From contig CANLED010000118.1 in the NCBI GenBank assembly GCA_947489175.1, forward strand, positions 1 through 6,473: a stretch of DNA of 6,473 nucleotides, written 5' to 3'. The translations under genes and the position numbers were made by a program. This stretch comes from Chitinophagaceae bacterium. Lineage in GTDB: Bacteria > Bacteroidota > Bacteroidia > Chitinophagales > Chitinophagaceae. The first letter of the stretch is position 1, and each line of letters begins with the position of its first letter. Positions 1-6,473 of this stretch are shown piece by piece. A model generated the notes under the pieces. The model ran no database searches, was not told the DNA's origin, and saw only the letters and a list, made by a program, of their open reading frames with translations.

Positions 1-348
1 GAAAGTATGTTGCCAACGCCAAGTGGTTCAATTATTGTTGGACAAAAAATAGATGGGTTGGAAGACTTGAAACAAAATGCTGCATATATTGTGGTGAGTC
101 GCAGCGAAGGAATCGTTTATAAACGGGTTTCCAGTCATCCTAAGAGCAAAAACAAGGTGATACTTACCAGCGATAATCAATTGTATCAACCTTACAACAT
201 CAACAGCGAAGAAATTCTAGAGCTTTGGGCTGCACAAATGGTCATCACCAAAGTAGCACAGCAACAACGTTGGGATGTAGGTCAATTGGCTAATATGGTT
301 TCTAATTTACAGGATCAAGTTAGCTCTATGAAAAAGAGAATGAACTAA
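1..348 (+). CDS. S24-family peptidase / LexA-CI-like transcriptional regulator, C-terminal part (5' end outside window)
   Basis: This is the C-terminal catalytic part of a self-cleaving or peptidase-type transcriptional regulator. The reading frame is open from base 1, so the first ATG (position 7) is internal, not the start. The first codons read E-S-M-L-P-T-P-S-G-S, the S24 motif around the nucleophilic serine (codon 2, bases 4-6). The matching general-base lysine is in GIVYKRV, 39 residues later, close to the 37-residue spacing of the LexA Ser/Lys dyad. The last 25 or so residues (QLANMV...KKRMN) are heptad-like and may form a short coiled coil, as in other Bacteroidota S24 regulators. Such proteins usually carry an XRE-type helix-turn-helix at the N-terminus and repress target genes, sometimes in the SOS response; that half, and the cleavage site, lie outside the window, so target and trigger cannot be read. 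About 115 codons are visible. Family call is firm; a specific LexA identity is not. Confidence 0.88.
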   Translation, partial: ESMLPTPSGSIIVGQKIDGLEDLKQNAAYIVVSRSEGIVYKRVSSHPKSKNKVILTSDNQLYQPYNINSEEILELWAAQMVITKVAQQQRWDVGQLANMVSNLQDQVSSMKKRMN

Positions 349-409
349 GCGCTTACAATTTTATGGGTTTTGTTTCATGTCAAATGGCTCATGACTCATA
401 ACTAAACTT

Positions 410-417
410 TATCTTTG
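410..417 (+). promoter_or_regulatory. Candidate Bacteroidota -7 promoter element (TATCTTTG) for the parE cluster
   Basis: TATCTTTG matches the Bacteroidota housekeeping-sigma -7 consensus TAnnTTTG exactly. It lies in the only sizeable gap before parE; initiation about 7 bases downstream would give a leader of roughly 50 bases. No TTG is found at the expected 17-23 bases upstream (the nearest TTTG, 369-372, is 37 bases away), so the -33 half is weak or absent. This is a motif match only. Confidence 0.45.
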
Positions 418-474
418 ACCCCCATTAATGATTTAAGTGCATAGATGGGCTATTATCTAAAATGAATTTTATTG

Positions 475-2370
475 ATGTCAAAGCAAACTGAAAGTAACAT
501 TTTTGAATACAATGAAGATTCGATTAGGAGTCTCGACTGGAAAGAACATATTCGGCTAAGGCCAGGTATGTATATTGGTAAATTAGGTGATGGTAGTAGT
601 CAAGATGATGGTATCTATGTGCTTCTTAAAGAAGTGATGGACAATTGCATTGATGAACACATGATGGGATATGGTAAGAATATAGAGCTTACTTTAAATG
701 CAAAAGAAGTTACCATCCGTGATTATGGCAGGGGTATTCCATTGGGTAAGTTGGTTGATGTAGTGAGTAAAATTAACACCGGTGCGAAATACGACAGCAA
801 AGTTTTTCAGAAAAGTGTTGGATTAAATGGGGTAGGTACGAAAGCTGTTAACGCGTTGAGTGAATACTTTAAAGTTACTGCCTATCGTGATGGCAAGGAA
901 AGATCTGCAGAATTTAAACGTGGCGAATTAGTAAAGGATTACAAAGAAATTGCTACCAAAGAATCAAATGGAACAACTGTGGTTTTTATTCCTGATGAAA
1001 CAATTTTTAGAAACTTCCACTACATATCAGATTACATTGATAAACAACTTTGGAACTATTGTTTTTTAAATGCGGGTCTGATTATTAATTATAATAATAG
1101 AAAGTTTGTCAGTAAAAATGGATTGCTAGATTTACTTCACCGCTATGCCAACCAAGATGAACTTAGATATCCTGTTATTCACCTCAAAGGTGAAGATATA
1201 GAGATTGCTTTATCACACAATAATGAATATGGCGAAGACATTTACAGCTTTGTAAACGGTCAATACACCACCCAAGGTGGAACCCATGTGGTAGCATTTA
1301 GGGAAGCTATTGTTAAAACTGTGCGTGAGTTTTTCAAGAAAGATTACGATACATCTGATATTCGTCAGAGTATTGTTGCAGCAATCGCAGTAAGGGTGCA
1401 GGAGCCTGTTTTTGAATCTCAGACCAAAACGAAATTAGGCTCTCAGTATATCTCAGAGGGTGGAGCTTCCATGAAAAATTTCATGTTGGATTTTCTCAGT
1501 AAAGAGCTTAACAACTTCCTGCACAAGAACACGGCGATTGCAGAAGCATTGAAAAAACGGATAGAACAAAGTGAACGTGAAAGGAAAGAACTTGCTGGTA
1601 TTAAAAAGTTAGCCAACGACCGCGCCAAGAAGGCAAATCTACACAATAAAAAATTACGCGATTGCCGCATTCATTTGAATGATGATACACCTGCAAAAGC
1701 AAAGGAAGAATTCATGGCCAAGAAATTGCAGAGCACCATCTTTATTACAGAGGGTGATTCGGCCAGTGGTTCTATAACAAAATCTCGCGAGGTTGAAAGC
1801 CAAGCCGTATTCAGTCTTCGAGGTAAACCCTTGAATTGTTATGGACTAACAAAAAAAGTTGTTTATGAGAACGAGGAATTCAACTTGCTTCAACATGCCC
1901 TGAATATTGAAGATGGGATGGATGACTTGAGATACAACAACATCATCATAGCAACGGATGCGGATGTAGATGGCATGCATATTCGTTTGTTGCTCATGAC
2001 ATTTTTCCTTCAATTTTTTCCTGATCTGGTGAGAGATGGACATGTTTATATTTTAGAAACACCTTTGTTTAGGGTTCGCAACAAACAAGAAACAATTTAT
2101 TGTTACAGCGAACAAGAAAAGCAAAATGCCGTTAAAAAAATAGGTGCTAAAGCTGAGATTACAAGGTTCAAAGGTTTAGGCGAAATATCTCCTGATGAGT
2201 TTAAAAATTTTATTGGTGTCGACATGCGAAAAACACCTGTAATTCTTGAAAGTCAAATTCATATTCAACAATTGCTTGAATATTTTATGGGAAAAAATAC
2301 ACAGGAAAGGCAGGATTTTATTGTTTCAAATCTTCGTGTTGAATTGGATACAGTGGAAGAAAAAATTTAA
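475..2370 (+). CDS. parE: DNA topoisomerase IV subunit B (ParE)
   Basis: This is the ATPase/TOPRIM subunit of topoisomerase IV, which with ParC passes one DNA duplex through another to decatenate and relax chromosomes. Length is 631 residues, normal for the family. The order is: GHKL ATPase (about 20-220) with the Mg/ATP-binding EVMDN (E53, N57), DYGRGIP (83-89) and the GLNGVGTKAVNALS lid (116-129); transducer domain (about 225-390) with the QTK loop (316-318), whose lysine contacts the ATP phosphate; then TOPRIM with EGDSASGS (E426), DADVDG (D495, D497, D499) as metal ligands, and KGLGE (566-570). I chose ATG 475; an in-frame TTG directly before it (472) would add one residue but is less likely. 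There is no SD sequence, only AT-rich leader. EGDSASGS instead of the common EGDSAGGS, and the LNCYGLTKKVVYENEEF-type segment, fit the Bacteroidota ParE form rather than GyrB. It heads a three-gene cluster with parC. Confidence 0.96.
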   Translation: MSKQTESNIFEYNEDSIRSLDWKEHIRLRPGMYIGKLGDGSSQDDGIYVLLKEVMDNCIDEHMMGYGKNIELTLNAKEVTIRDYGRGIPLGKLVDVVSKINTGAKYDSKVFQKSVGLNGVGTKAVNALSEYFKVTAYRDGKERSAEFKRGELVKDYKEIATKESNGTTVVFIPDETIFRNFHYISDYIDKQLWNYCFLNAGLIINYNNRKFVSKNGLLDLLHRYANQDELRYPVIHLKGEDIEIALSHNNEYGEDIYSFVNGQYTTQGGTHVVAFREAIVKTVREFFKKDYDTSDIRQSIVAAIAVRVQEPVFESQTKTKLGSQYISEGGASMKNFMLDFLSKELNNFLHKNTAIAEALKKRIEQSERERKELAGIKKLANDRAKKANLHNKKLRDCRIHLNDDTPAKAKEEFMAKKLQSTIFITEGDSASGSITKSREVESQAVFSLRGKPLNCYGLTKKVVYENEEFNLLQHALNIEDGMDDLRYNNIIIATDADVDGMHIRLLLMTFFLQFFPDLVRDGHVYILETPLFRVRNKQETIYCYSEQEKQNAVKKIGAKAEITRFKGLGEISPDEFKNFIGVDMRKTPVILESQIHIQQLLEYFMGKNTQERQDFIVSNLRVELDTVEEKI

Positions 2371-2381
2371 ATTGTGTAATC

Positions 2382-3209
2382 ATGATGCATGTGGTGTTTA
2401 ATGAGCCTGATATTGACGTTATGTCCAAAGCAATGGTGCTTGATGAATCATTAATTGGTGAAATAATTGTTGTTAGAGATGACTATGCTGTCGGTCCTCT
2501 AAATGATATTTACACAGCAGAAGGAGCTGCCATTCGTCTTGATTGGTGGCATGCGGTGCTCTTAGGCGGGGATTATAACAACTTGATTGCTGAGGGTAAA
2601 GTTAATGATGCACTCGCCGTTGAGACAATCAAAAAGAAACTAGACGAAGATAAAAATGAGGAGTTGTGGATTTGGGCTGCCCAAAATAAGCATGATGTTT
2701 GTGGCTATTATTGGTTGATGAGTCAGCTGCAAGCATATCAAGGGAGGATCTATATTCTTTATTTGAATAATCTTCCTTTTATCAATGAAAAGGGACATAT
2801 TTTTTATCCCAATTGGCTCAGTCAAATTCTTCCCCGCGAATTTACTAAGGCTAAGAAATTAGCGCGCGCCATTACCAACAGTGAATTTGAAATTGATAAA
2901 GATGAATGGAATAGGCTTTGTAATGAGTCGAAATATATCCGCTTATTGGAAGGCGGAAAAAAATTGATTCAAAAAGAAATTGATTTTTATGATGCAGGAT
3001 TGATTCAATACATCACGCATGACTACCAAAAAGCCCATAAAATAATACAACAGTTTCTTTCAAAAAACAAAGAAACAACAGGTGATGCTTTTCTTCTTTG
3101 GAGACTGAAATATATTTTACAAGATGAATCCTACGAAGTTCTTGGTGAGCAGAAGTCAATGAAAGATTTTGAAATTAGAAAAAGTTCTGCCACTAAGGCC
3201 CTAGCATAA
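2382..3209 (+). CDS. DUF1835/DUF3658-type protein of unknown function, between parE and parC
   Basis: A 275-residue soluble protein with no signal peptide or membrane segment. The N-terminal part (about 1-130) resembles DUF1835: it opens MHVVFNEPD, then GEIIVVRDDYAVGPL (26-40) and ELWIWAAQNKHDVCGYYWL (94-112), matching the family pattern of a short beta strand, a 'v-x-RDD-x-x-x-GPL' turn and an 'lWxw' strand. The C-terminal part (about 170-270) resembles DUF3658: W176, the FYD at 202-204, GDAFLLWRL (234-242) and the YEVLG...MKDFEIR end. No catalytic motif that I can assign is visible, and neither domain has an established function known to me. ATG 2382 is followed at once by ATG 2385; the second gives the more family-like MHVVF start. 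It begins 11 bases after parE and ends 11 bases before parC, so co-transcription is very likely and a role linked to topoisomerase IV is possible, but that is inference from position alone. Family call from pattern memory, not a search. Confidence 0.85.
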   Translation: MMHVVFNEPDIDVMSKAMVLDESLIGEIIVVRDDYAVGPLNDIYTAEGAAIRLDWWHAVLLGGDYNNLIAEGKVNDALAVETIKKKLDEDKNEELWIWAAQNKHDVCGYYWLMSQLQAYQGRIYILYLNNLPFINEKGHIFYPNWLSQILPREFTKAKKLARAITNSEFEIDKDEWNRLCNESKYIRLLEGGKKLIQKEIDFYDAGLIQYITHDYQKAHKIIQQFLSKNKETTGDAFLLWRLKYILQDESYEVLGEQKSMKDFEIRKSSATKALA

Positions 3210-3220
3210 AAAAGTATCTC

Positions 3221-5731
3221 ATGGCAAAATCAAAATTTAATGTAGAAAGCGATAGCGATTCTGGAGTTTCAAACCAGTATAAATCATGGTTCCTCGATTA
3301 TGCATCTTATGTAATCTTGGAAAGAGCTGTGCCAGCTATTACCGATGGCGTAAAACCTGTTAACCGCCGTATCCTTCATGCCATGAAGGAAATGGATGAT
3401 GGCCGTTTGAACAAAGCAGCAAACATCATCGGACAAACCATGCAATATCATCCGCATGGCGATGCCAGTATTCAAGATGCGCTTGTTAATCTTGGACAAA
3501 AAGATTTGTTGGTTGAAACACAGGGGAATTGGGGTGATATAAGAACAGGCGACGATGCCGCTGCCCCAAGGTATATTGAAGCTCGATTGAGTAAATTTGC
3601 TTTGGAAGTGGCATTCAATGCCAAAACAACAGATTGGCAATTGAGTTATGATGGAAGAAAAAGAGAGCCCATCAGTCTACCCATGAAATTTCCATTGCTT
3701 TTGGCACAAGGTGCTGAAGGTATTGCTGTTGGTCTTTCAACAAAAATCTTACCCCATAATTTCATTGAACTGATTGATGCATCCATCAAGTATTTAAAAG
3801 GTAAGAATTTTGGGCTTTTTCCTGATTTCCAAACAGGGGGCATGATTGATGCCAGCAATTACAATGATGGCAAGAGAGGAGGCAGGATTCGCTGTAGGGC
3901 TCATATTTTTGAGAACGATAAAAAGTCAATTGTGATACGTGATGTTCCATATGGTGTTACCACAACCCAAATAATGGAATCAATCGTTAAAGCGAATGAC
4001 CAAGGTAAGATTAAGATTAAAAAGGTGACAGACAATACGGCAGCTGAAGTAGAAATTATGGTAGAGCTTGCGCCAGGTATTTCATCAGATATCACCATTG
4101 ATGCACTCTACGCTTTTACAGATTGTGAAGTAAGTATTGCCCCTAATGCATGCGTTATTGTTAACAATAAACCATTGTTCCTTTCTGCAACAGATTTGCT
4201 TCAAATTTCAGCTGACAATACCAAAGAACTTCTTAAAAAAGAACTTGAAATTAAATTGTCTGAGTTAGAAGAAAAATGGCATTTCACTTCACTTGAAAAA
4301 ATCTTCTTCGAAGAAAAAATATACAAGGAGCTAGAAAAAAAGCATGAAGATTGGGAAACCGTCTTAGGCGCTATTCACAAAGCGTTTAATCCATTTAAAA
4401 AATTATTCAAACGTGAAATACTTCGGGAAGACATTGTCAAACTAACCGAAAAACCTGTTAGAAGAATCTATAAGCTAGATATCGATGAATTAAATCAGCA
4501 AATCAAAGGGATTGATGATGAAATTGATCAGACAAAAAACTTTCTTGCGAATTTAAATGAGTACGCTATTTCTTATTACCAAGGATTGCTTCAGAAATAC
4601 AGCAAAGGAAGAGAACGAAAAACTGAAATCAAAACATTTGATGTAATACAAGCAAGGCAGGTGGCGATAGCAAATGCCAGGCTCTATGTAAACAGAACGG
4701 AAGGTTTTGTTGGAACAAGCCTTAAAAAAGATGAGTTTGTAGCTGAGTGTTCTACATTAGATGATGTAATTGTTTTCACAAGGCGTGGTATCATGAAAGT
4801 GGTTAAGGTAGATGATAAAGCCTATATAGGAAAAGATATCATCTATGCAGCAATTTTTCAAAAGACTGATGAAAGGATGACGTATAACATGGTTTATACC
4901 GATGGAGCAACAGGAGTCGTTTACGCAAAACGATTCAATGTTACGGGTGTTACGCGCGACAAAGAATACGACCTCACTAAAGGAACTGATAAATCTAAAA
5001 TCAACTATTTCAGCATCAACCCTAACGGAGAAGCTGAAGTGGTAGCCATCAATTTAAGTCCAAACTGCTCTGCAAGGAACAAACAAATTGATTTTTATTT
5101 TGAAACCTTAGACATCAAAGGACGCAGTTCGATCGGCAACCAAGTAACAAAATATCCCGTAAAAAATATAAAACTTAAAGAAGCAGGGAAGTCAACCTTG
5201 GGTGGAAGGGAGCTTTGGTTTGATGATAATTTTGGCAGGCTAAATGCTGATCAAAAAGGAGTTTATTTGGGCAGTTTTCAACCCGATGATTTACTTTTGT
5301 CGATTTACAAAGATGGATATTATGAACTTGTTGGAACGGACTTAACGCAGCGTTTTGATGTAGATAAATTTATTACTATTGAAAAGTTTTATCCAAATAA
5401 AATAATCACGGCGGCATATCTCGACAGTGAAAAGAATCAGTTTAATGTAAAGCGATTTAGAATAGAAACAACTACCCTCAATAATAAATTTTATTTTATT
5501 AAAGAGGCTCCAGGTAATTATGTAGAGGCAATTTCTTTAGAGGAGAGTCCAATCTTAATCATTCGCTCTGGTAAAGGAGTTCAAATAAAGGAAACAAAGA
5601 TTAAAATTTCTGATTTTGTTGAATTGATGGGTTGGCGTGCCATTGGAAATAAACTCACAGATTATACCAAAACAACGGAAATAGAATGGGTTGGAACTGA
5701 TGGGAACACCAAGCAGACTCAATTGTTTTAG
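3221..5731 (+). CDS. parC: DNA topoisomerase IV subunit A (ParC)
   Basis: This is the DNA-breaking subunit of topoisomerase IV; it acts with ParE as an A2B2 complex on the nucleoid. Length is 836 residues, usual for Bacteroidota members. The winged-helix/cleavage core is at about 20-330, with the catalytic tyrosine Y118 in AAAPRYIEARLS and R117 before it; the quinolone region HPHGDASIQD is at 77-86. The tower and exit-gate coiled coil follow (about 330-460, including LREDIVKLTEKPVRRIYKLD), then a C-terminal beta-pinwheel-like domain (about 485-815) of repeated strands. I see no GyrA box (QRRGGKG type), which supports topoisomerase IV rather than gyrase, as does its place beside parE. At the position of E. 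coli GyrA Ser83 there is alanine (A82), while the acidic residue matching Asp87 is kept (D86). The start at 3221 is preceded by an A-rich stretch, without SD, 11 bases after the previous gene. Annotation as 'DNA gyrase/topoisomerase IV subunit A' would be equivalent. Confidence 0.95.
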   Translation: MAKSKFNVESDSDSGVSNQYKSWFLDYASYVILERAVPAITDGVKPVNRRILHAMKEMDDGRLNKAANIIGQTMQYHPHGDASIQDALVNLGQKDLLVETQGNWGDIRTGDDAAAPRYIEARLSKFALEVAFNAKTTDWQLSYDGRKREPISLPMKFPLLLAQGAEGIAVGLSTKILPHNFIELIDASIKYLKGKNFGLFPDFQTGGMIDASNYNDGKRGGRIRCRAHIFENDKKSIVIRDVPYGVTTTQIMESIVKANDQGKIKIKKVTDNTAAEVEIMVELAPGISSDITIDALYAFTDCEVSIAPNACVIVNNKPLFLSATDLLQISADNTKELLKKELEIKLSELEEKWHFTSLEKIFFEEKIYKELEKKHEDWETVLGAIHKAFNPFKKLFKREILREDIVKLTEKPVRRIYKLDIDELNQQIKGIDDEIDQTKNFLANLNEYAISYYQGLLQKYSKGRERKTEIKTFDVIQARQVAIANARLYVNRTEGFVGTSLKKDEFVAECSTLDDVIVFTRRGIMKVVKVDDKAYIGKDIIYAAIFQKTDERMTYNMVYTDGATGVVYAKRFNVTGVTRDKEYDLTKGTDKSKINYFSINPNGEAEVVAINLSPNCSARNKQIDFYFETLDIKGRSSIGNQVTKYPVKNIKLKEAGKSTLGGRELWFDDNFGRLNADQKGVYLGSFQPDDLLLSIYKDGYYELVGTDLTQRFDVDKFITIEKFYPNKIITAAYLDSEKNQFNVKRFRIETTTLNNKFYFIKEAPGNYVEAISLEESPILIIRSGKGVQIKETKIKISDFVELMGWRAIGNKLTDYTKTTEIEWVGTDGNTKQTQLF

Positions 5732-5784
5732 CGTGATGGAGATTAGCTATCTTTTGACATGTGAAAAAATTGCTATTTAAAATA

Positions 5785-5792
5785 TATATTTG
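5785..5792 (+). promoter_or_regulatory. Candidate Bacteroidota -7 promoter element (TATATTTG) for accD
   Basis: TATATTTG fits TAnnTTTG exactly and lies 29 bases before the accD start, in the gap after parC; initiation about 7 bases downstream would give a leader of roughly 23 bases. A TTTG at 5753-5756 is 28 bases upstream, longer than the usual 17-23 spacing, so the -33 element is uncertain. The same gap also holds TTGACA (5754-5759), 18 bases, then TAAAAT (5778-5783), which resembles the proteobacterial sigma-70 form; in this host the TAnnTTTG reading is more likely. Confidence 0.5.
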
Positions 5793-5805
5793 TATAAAGT
5801 ACATT

Positions 5806-5812
5806 AGAAAGG
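5806..5812 (+). promoter_or_regulatory. SD-like ribosome binding site before accD (AGAAAGG)
   Basis: AGAAAGG sits 9 bases before ATG 5822. The other gene starts in this window have only AT-rich leaders, as is common in Bacteroidota, so this stands out. It favours the 5822 start over the in-frame ATG at 5861, which has no such site. Only part of it pairs with the anti-SD sequence, so the support is moderate. Confidence 0.4.
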
Positions 5813-5821
5813 TTCTGACCA

Positions 5822-6473
5822 ATGAACCAAGAAATAACGGACTTAAAAAAATTCCTTCAAATGTCTTTAAAACACGAAGAAGATTATAACGCACAACTTT
5901 CCGGTTCAATTCCAGAGCAGGAATCTACCTCAAATAGTTGGTTTAAGAGAAGAAAAAAGGGTATCAATACTTCTACGTCGGAAAAGAAAGAAACACCAGA
6001 TGGTTTATGGACGCAGTGCCCATCCTGTAAATATACTTGCACTACCATCGAGTTAAAAGAAAACCTCTCTGTTTGTCCAAAATGTAGTTATCATCATCGC
6101 ATCGGCAGTGCTGAATATTTTGATATATTTTTCGATAACCAAGAGTTTACAGAACTCTTTGCTGACGTTCGTTCTGTTGATTTCTTAGGATTTAATGACC
6201 TTAAACCCTATAAAAAAAGACTTGTTGAAGCATATAGCAAAACAGGATTGCACGATTCAATTACGTCAGCAGTAGGCAATGTTGGTGGAAGCAGTTTGGT
6301 GATTTGTTGCATGGATTTCAATTTCATCGGTGGCTCTTTAGGCAGCGTTATGGGAGAAAAAATAGCACGTTCTGCAGATTATTGCCTTCAGCACAAAACG
6401 CCTTTGATGATTATCAGCAAAAGTGGTGGAGCGCGAATGATGGAAAGCGCATTTTCATTGATGCAATTGCCTA
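5822..6473 (+). CDS. accD: Acetyl-CoA carboxylase carboxyltransferase subunit beta (AccD), 3' end outside window
   Basis: The beta subunit of the carboxyltransferase half of acetyl-CoA carboxylase; with AccA it moves the carboxyl group from biotin on AccB to acetyl-CoA, giving malonyl-CoA for fatty-acid synthesis in the cytoplasm. The frame stays open to the last base; 217 codons are visible, so about a third of the protein is missing. A four-cysteine zinc finger is present (C66, C69, C85, C88 in WTQCPSC...VCPKC), followed by the crotonase-like core with GGSLGSVMGEK (170-180) and SGGARMME (201-208), the CoA/oxyanion-hole region. The usual AccD start, M-SWFKR, has its counterpart at SWFKRRKKGI (39-48), so this protein has about 38 extra residues in front. 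An in-frame stop at 5816-5818 rules out anything longer, and no start codon exists at the usual place; ATG 5861 (residue 14) is the only other near option. It probably has its own promoter rather than depending on parC. The family call is very firm, the exact start less so. Confidence 0.95.
   Translation, partial: MNQEITDLKKFLQMSLKHEEDYNAQLSGSIPEQESTSNSWFKRRKKGINTSTSEKKETPDGLWTQCPSCKYTCTTIELKENLSVCPKCSYHHRIGSAEYFDIFFDNQEFTELFADVRSVDFLGFNDLKPYKKRLVEAYSKTGLHDSITSAVGNVGGSSLVICCMDFNFIGGSLGSVMGEKIARSADYCLQHKTPLMIISKSGGARMMESAFSLMQLP

Noticed and set aside
347..354. AAGCGCTT palindrome at the end of the S24 gene, considered as a terminator or operator
   Set aside because: Eight bases without a loop and no following T-run; palindromes of this size are expected by chance.
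391..399. ATGA-C-TCAT inverted repeat in the gap before parE, considered as an operator
   Set aside because: Only 4-base arms, no second copy seen, so no support beyond chance.
421..449. CCCAT ... ATGGG arms in the parE leader, considered as a leader hairpin
   Set aside because: Five-base arms with a 19-base loop are too weak to call.
472..474. TTG as an alternative parE start one codon before ATG 475
   Set aside because: A directly following ATG is the more likely start, and the one-residue difference has no effect on the family call.
3284..3640. 118-codon minus-strand open frame inside parC
   Set aside because: It lies wholly within the strongly conserved ParC catalytic core in the opposite direction; its translation resembles no protein I recognise, and it is a shadow of the real gene.
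5738..5754. Hairpin with T-rich tail just after parC, considered as a terminator
   Set aside because: The stem has only AGAT/ATCT plus two G-T wobble pairs, and the following T-run is short and interrupted by G; too weak to call.
5655..5909. 84-codon minus-strand open frame spanning the parC-accD junction
   Set aside because: It overlaps the 3' end of parC, the accD promoter candidate and the accD start. The translation is not recognisable and no start signal is evident.

Overview
The window looks like a piece of a Bacteroidota chromosome. Three things point there: AT-rich coding sequence, promoter-like elements of the Bacteroidota form TAnnTTTG with mostly no Shine-Dalgarno sequence before the genes, and the Bacteroidota signature form of topoisomerase IV (ParE with EGDSASGS and a PLNCYGLTKKVVYENEEF-like stretch; ParC with HPHGDASI). 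A Chitinophagales or related placement is plausible but is not proved by this stretch. All genes lie on the plus strand and there is almost no spare DNA. I see no mobile element, CRISPR array, tRNA or rRNA.

Layout: (1) positions 1-348 hold the C-terminal end of an S24-peptidase, LexA/CI-like transcriptional regulator; the window opens one codon before its catalytic serine. (2) A 126-base gap carries a candidate promoter for what follows. (3) Positions 475-5731 hold a tight three-gene cluster: parE (topoisomerase IV subunit B), a DUF1835/DUF3658 protein of unknown function, and parC (topoisomerase IV subunit A), separated by two gaps of only 11 bases. (4) A 90-base gap carries a second TAnnTTTG promoter candidate and an unusual SD-like site. 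(5) From 5822 to the window end lies accD, the acetyl-CoA carboxylase carboxyltransferase beta subunit, cut off by the window edge.

Working together: ParE (ATPase and TOPRIM) and ParC (DNA cleavage and C-terminal DNA-wrapping domain) form the A2B2 topoisomerase IV that decatenates daughter chromosomes, so co-transcription makes sense. The middle gene is very probably translated from the same message, which makes it a candidate partner or accessory of topoisomerase IV, though nothing in its sequence proves this. accD belongs to fatty-acid synthesis and probably starts its own transcript. Most of the window is ordinary core genome. The points worth a second look are the unknown gene between the two topoisomerase subunits, an apparent N-terminal extension on AccD, and an alanine at the main quinolone-contact position of ParC.
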